In this document: one piece after another, positions 5,089 through 5,109 of the stretch
Layout of the letters: each line of letters begins with the position of its first letter
How positions within the stretch are numbered: position 1 is the stretch's first letter
Made by a program: the position numbers and the translations under genes
Assembly: GCA_012719815.1 (NCBI GenBank)
Contig: JAAXZP010000261.1
Span: 1 to 5,109 of the forward strand
Reading direction: 5' to 3'
Source: Christensenellaceae bacterium
Lineage (GTDB): Bacteria > Bacillota > Clostridia > Christensenellales > SZUA-584
Length of the DNA: 5,109 nucleotides
Notes under the pieces: model-generated
Databases searched by the model: none
Told to the model about the DNA's origin: nothing
The model's input: only the letters and a program-made list of their open reading frames with translations

Positions 5089-5109
5089 TTACCATATATA
5101 GGCGATGAC
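5089..5109 (-). CDS. rpsH: 30S ribosomal protein S8, C-terminal end only (partial)
   Basis: Only the last six codons and a TAA stop (5091-5089) lie in the window; they read V-I-A-Y-I-W. Ending in an aliphatic residue, Ala-Tyr-X-Trp is typical of bacterial S8, and S8 is the gene expected immediately before L6 in the spc operon. S8 is a primary 16S rRNA-binding protein of the small subunit and, in E. coli, the translational repressor of this operon. The regulatory target site would lie outside this window. The call rests on a very short peptide plus gene order, but both agree. The gap to the rplF start is 37 bases. Confidence 0.8.
   Translation of the reverse strand, partial: VIAYIW

Overview
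The window is a minus-strand run of the bacterial spc ribosomal-protein operon and its usual continuation. In transcription order (right to left) it holds: the tail of rpsH (S8), rplF (L6), rplR (L18), rpsE (S5), rpmD (L30), rplO (L15), secY, adk, map, and the start of a KOW-domain RNA-binding protein that runs off the left edge. There is no intergenic stretch over 60 bases, no promoter or terminator that I can support, and no RNA gene, repeat array or mobile element. The plus strand carries only antisense shadow frames.

The organism is most likely a Firmicute, probably a Clostridia-type bacterium with moderately high GC. Four things suggest this: the gene order with a KOW (L14e-like) protein directly after map; a four-cysteine zinc-type adenylate kinase; S5, L18, L30 and SecY sequences that I recall as close to Bacillus/Clostridia types; and strong AGGAGG-type ribosome binding sites before most genes. 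Genus cannot be read from this window.

Layout: 5109-5089 rpsH end; 5051-4515 rplF; 4500-4132 rplR; 4114-3551 rpsE; 3540-3361 rpmD; 3348-2905 rplO; 2905-1640 secY; 1629-1000 adk; 1003-257 map; 241-1 KOW protein. Genes are packed with gaps of 10 to 37 bases or overlaps (TAATG at rplO/secY, ATGA at adk/map), so translation is probably coupled. Together they supply large- and small-subunit ribosomal proteins, the membrane channel for secreted proteins, the enzyme balancing adenine nucleotides, and the enzyme that removes the initiator methionine from new proteins.

The one striking anomaly is in secY. The frame is open from start to end except for a single in-frame TAG at 2347-2345 (codon 187 of 421). 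Both sides are well-conserved SecY in the same frame, so it is a substitution and not a frameshift. The stop falls just after TM5, in the extracytoplasmic hinge joining the two pseudo-symmetric halves of the channel. TAG is also the normal terminator of five of the nine genes whose ends are visible here, and it is all that separates rpmD from rplO, so wholesale TAG reassignment is unlikely. The remaining explanations are a sequence error, a recent nonsense mutation, low-level suppression, or a genuinely split SecY. Sequence alone cannot decide, and an error is the simplest.
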